From contig JAIXMO010000011.1 in the NCBI GenBank assembly GCA_025677825.1, forward strand, positions 407,001 through 471,000: DNA of 64,000 nucleotides, read 5' to 3'. Shown piece after piece: positions 61,080 to 64,000 of this stretch. The notes below the pieces were generated by a model. The model did not search any database. It was not told where the DNA came from and was given only the letters and a program-made list of their open reading frames with translations. Each line of letters starts with the position of its first letter. Position 1 is the first letter of the stretch. The position numbers and the translations under genes were made by a program. The stretch comes from Helicostylum pulchrum. Its lineage: Eukaryota; Mucoromycota; Mucoromycetes; Mucorales; Mucoraceae.

Positions 61080-61688
61080 TTATGAAAATATGCAAAGTTG
61101 CTTCTTTGTTTATTTTAGAGTAGCGATAATAAACTACGGGATGCTTTTGTTTACGCTTGCTCTTCTTTTTTTATTTTTATTATAGTATATTGGTAGTTGG
61201 TAAAATGAGATACCTGGTGTTTCTAATTTTCTATTTCTTCTTCGCGGATATCTAAGGATACAGATGTATCACAGAGTACAGTAAAACTCAGGCCGCCCAT
61301 ACCCCTTGTTTTTCCATATTCAAGAATACGCCGTTCTTCTGTTCCATTTGTATATTTGATCAAGACAAATTTATCTTCTTTCGTAAAACGGATATGTGTG
61401 CTTATATATATAAAGCTCTTTAGTTTTTTGAAACCTGTTAAATCAATAACATGCTTATTATATACCCAACTCCAACCTTTAGCTTTTAATGATACAATCT
61501 CGATATTACGCAAATGAGTTGTCACGAAATCAAAAATATTCTTAGTTGGTCTAATATGGTCCATTTGTAAAAAATTGATATCATGGTTTGCTTGATCAAA
61601 ATAAATTTGCCCGTCCTTGTGTCCAAAACTAAGAGAAGAATGCAAACCTCTAAGTAAGTCCCACATGACGTTAAGGCTTAGAAGCCTA
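61080..61688. repeat. Left arm of 609-bp inverted repeat
   Basis: This arm contains the last 147 codons of the F-box/LRR pseudogene plus about 143 bp of its 3' flank. Its reverse complement appears at 62973-63581 with the same length, no gaps and no mismatch that I could see; the encoded 147-residue protein is identical. Both boundaries are sharp. Confidence 0.93.
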
Positions 61689-62972
61689 GGACAATTTGAA
61701 AGGGAGTAATTTAAAACTCGGTATACATCGTCATCGTATAGACTAGAAAGATTAAATTCTAAAACATCGAAAATTTCGAGACCAATTATCGAAATAGCCT
61801 TGTCAGGTACAGAAATGTCAGCAATAATAGATCCATGGAAGTCACTTCTGTATAGAGCATACGTAACGAATAATCCACCAAGACTGTTGTATCTGAAAGA
61901 ATTGCCTAAATATCTCATTTTTCCTCCGGTGTCTTTGAAATGGGCTGTACAATGAGTTTGTCGAGCTCCCCTAAACGAGTTCAATAACTTGAAGTATTTT
62001 GTCATATTGTTTCCGTTGTGGACTTGTATGAAATTTTCATCACGCCTTACAAAGCCAATGTATGTTTTATCGATACTACCAACTTTTTCCATAAGTCTTA
62101 ACGCAAGTTCCATTCCAACAATGTCAATCCAACCAAAAATATTTTGAATAGAGATTGTGATATTTAAGTTAGTTAACTGATTTGGAAAGTAATCTATGAG
62201 GCATCTCGTATACGTAGCCGATAGATATGGTAGATATAAATCTAAATGGGCCAAACTCGAGATAAAACTTAAGTTGATTCTTCTATCGTTGTCTAATATA
62301 TGTTGCATGGCACTTTCGCAAATTGAATCATGATAACTGAAAAACACAAGATGCTCCAGATTGGGACAATTCTCTAGTATATAAAATGGTGTCAAATTGA
62401 TATCGTTTTTATTGTGAAGCTCTAGTTTTGTCAATTTCTTAAACTGAGTTAATGAATTTAATATATTGATTTGTTGCGAGTTGAAGTTAATTGTATGTCT
62501 GTCATCAAGTAAACGTATACAGGTAATAGAGTTGCGAAATTTGTAATATACCGAAAATAATAAATCGCTTCGAATAAGACGAAGGTTGGATCCAGTATCA
62601 ATGTTGTTGATATGCTGCATATCAACATCTAACAAATATCCTACATATACCTCAGGATTATAGAATCACCTAAAATCAATCTCGTTTAGATTTGGAAACA
62701 AATTCAATAACATTAATAGTTCTAGTCTACTGAATTTATACGAGTCTCTGTAATTCTTAACTCCTTCAAAAGCTAACTTTTTAATAAGATGACTCTATTT
62801 GAAATATTGATTGTGGTCAAAATTGTTCAAATGCGATTTCACAAGAGAAATATTACGATTTCGTAGTGTCACTTCTTCCCAGCCTAATTGAATAGCCATC
62901 GTATACCAAGTCTTACAAACAAAACAACACGTTCGAAGGTCTTTTCGTTTTATATATAGAAATATGTTAGCG
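61223..62972 (-). pseudogene. Truncated F-box/LRR gene with two in-frame stops
   Basis: Reading from 62971 the frame gives ANIFLYIKRKDLRTCCFVCK then TWYTMAIQLGWEEVTLRNRN, the second half of a typical F-box and its linker. It continues in the same frame through two stops, TAG at 62797-62795 and TGA at 62668-62666, into an intact stretch of about 470 codons (62635-61223) with leucine-rich-repeat-like segments (LTKLELHNKNDINL, NCPNLEHLVFF, NCPRLLSLNVMWDL). The first part of the F-box and the start codon are missing: the gene is cut at 62972, where the inverted copy of its own 3' end begins. The frame otherwise has no shift, so damage looks recent. It was presumably an SCF ubiquitin-ligase adaptor. 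Confidence 0.8.
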
Positions 62973-63581
62973 TAGGCTTCTAAGCCTTAACGTCATGTGG
63001 GACTTACTTAGAGGTTTGCATTCTTCTCTTAGTTTTGGACACAAGGACGGGCAAATTTATTTTGATCAAGCAAACCATGATATCAATTTTTTACAAATGG
63101 ACCATATTAGACCAACTAAGAATATTTTTGATTTCGTGACAACTCATTTGCGTAATATCGAGATTGTATCATTAAAAGCTAAAGGTTGGAGTTGGGTATA
63201 TAATAAGCATGTTATTGATTTAACAGGTTTCAAAAAACTAAAGAGCTTTATATATATAAGCACACATATCCGTTTTACGAAAGAAGATAAATTTGTCTTG
63301 ATCAAATATACAAATGGAACAGAAGAACGGCGTATTCTTGAATATGGAAAAACAAGGGGTATGGGCGGCCTGAGTTTTACTGTACTCTGTGATACATCTG
63401 TATCCTTAGATATCCGCGAAGAAGAAATAGAAAATTAGAAACACCAGGTATCTCATTTTACCAACTACCAATATACTATAATAAAAATAAAAAAAGAAGA
63501 GCAAGCGTAAACAAAAGCATCCCGTAGTTTATTATCGCTACTCTAAAATAAACAAAGAAGCAACTTTGCATATTTTCATAA
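62973..63581. repeat. Right arm of 609-bp inverted repeat
   Basis: Reverse-complement copy of 61080-61688. It starts at TAGGCTTCTAAGCC and ends at TTTTCATAA, with flanks unrelated to those of the other arm. The spacer between arms is 1,284 bp and consists of the 5' part of the broken F-box/LRR gene. Confidence 0.93.
62995..63438 (+). pseudogene. Inverted partial copy of F-box/LRR C-terminus
   Basis: An open frame of 147 codons starting at an internal Met (MWDLLRGLHSSLSFGHKDGQ) and ending REEEIEN. It is identical to the last 147 residues of the opposite-strand pseudogene. It has no F-box and no promoter of its own, so it is not expected to encode a working protein. The only likely product is antisense or hairpin RNA with the other arm. 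Confidence 0.85.
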
Positions 63582-64000
63582 ATACAATTGTGATATACTT
63601 CACACCAACATACACAAGTCTATATACAAATATTACAATGCCATCCAAGTACGTCTTACTTATATTCTGTTATTTATTGTTCTCTAAATATTAAGTATAC
63701 ATTTATAACGGCTGTTTATAATTATCGTGAACAGCGTGTTGTTTCACGACATAAGTATTCCTTTGAAGTGGTTCTCATATAAACAGGAAGCTACTACAGT
63801 GGCGGCTCTATTTAAGGGTGCATTTTTCCGGGATGTATCCAGTTCAACGCTTTAATATCACTTTTCGCCACTGCTCGATTTAAGGGTGAAATCCAATTTC
63901 ACGAAACTTATAGAATTTAAAATGATTCTGATGTTTGAGCTCTTGCAGAAAACGATCCACAACAAATTTTTTCATAGTTACAGTAACTTCAGCGAGTTTA
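63582..64000. other. Window end with terminal-repeat-like sequence
   Basis: No complete gene. At 63794-63818 the sequence TACAGTGGCGGCTCTATTTA then AGGGT matches the reverse complement of 44461-44486. A second CGCCACTG in opposite orientation lies at 63866-63873, and ATTTAAGGGTG is repeated at 63809 and 63878. This looks like nested or partial ends of a DNA transposon. ATGCCATCCAAGTACG at about 63638 could be a tiny first exon followed by a donor, but the rest would lie outside the window. Confidence 0.4.

Overview
This window is eukaryotic and fungal. It is AT-rich, its genes carry many short introns (about 50-90 bp, GT...AG) and its flanks are full of homopolymer runs. The gene content (single-chain urease, CP2/grainyhead factor, MBIP1-like protein, expanded F-box/LRR relics, lineage-type transposon debris) suggests an early-diverging fungus, most likely Mucoromycota/Mucorales; that placement is an inference. 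All gene models were spliced by hand from the sequence. For every gene I checked that exon phases join and that the joined protein matches the family, but no transcript data were available.

Layout. 1-1.9 kb: coding debris (unknown fragments, a transposase-like fragment, an F-box fragment). 3.3-19.1 kb: a dense housekeeping block with a NIPA-type Mg2+ transporter, a TMCO3/KefB-type cation/H+ antiporter, ribosomal protein uS19 diverging from eIF3i, an MBIP1-like protein diverging from a membrane-anchored Kelch protein, a Siw14-type phosphatase diverging from a diacylglycerol kinase, the exosome subunit RRP46, and a multi-pass DUF4203-like membrane protein. 19.6-34.2 kb: a short zinc-ribbon protein resembling USPL1 ends, a cytochrome P450, a CP2/grainyhead transcription factor, an alpha/beta hydrolase, and a complete 10-exon urease preceded by GATA motifs. 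35-42.7 kb: a small unknown ORF, a long gene-poor stretch, an Hsp110/Sse1 chaperone with heat-shock-element-like sites, and a type I membrane protein with a PPAY tail. 42.7-64 kb: sparse, with an F-box/WD40 protein, a two-exon 83-aa CxxC protein, a long-chain acyl-CoA synthetase, an amino-acid transporter, and much relic and repeat sequence.

The most unusual structure is at 61.1-63.6 kb. A 609-bp sequence is present as two apparently identical arms in opposite orientation, separated by 1,284 bp. The left arm is the 3' end of a broken F-box/LRR gene. The right arm is an inverted copy of that end and begins exactly where the gene's F-box is cut off. Transcription across it would give a long hairpin RNA, which could matter in a fungus with RNA interference. 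An assembly fold-back artefact near the window edge is the main alternative.

Functional links. uS19, eIF3i and RRP46 serve translation and RNA processing. The Siw14-type phosphatase and diacylglycerol kinase share one divergent promoter region and both belong to inositol/lipid signalling. Urease, the amino-acid transporter and GATA motifs fit nitrogen use. The P450, acyl-CoA synthetase and hydrolase fit lipid metabolism. These genes are dispersed and nothing suggests a classical biosynthetic cluster.
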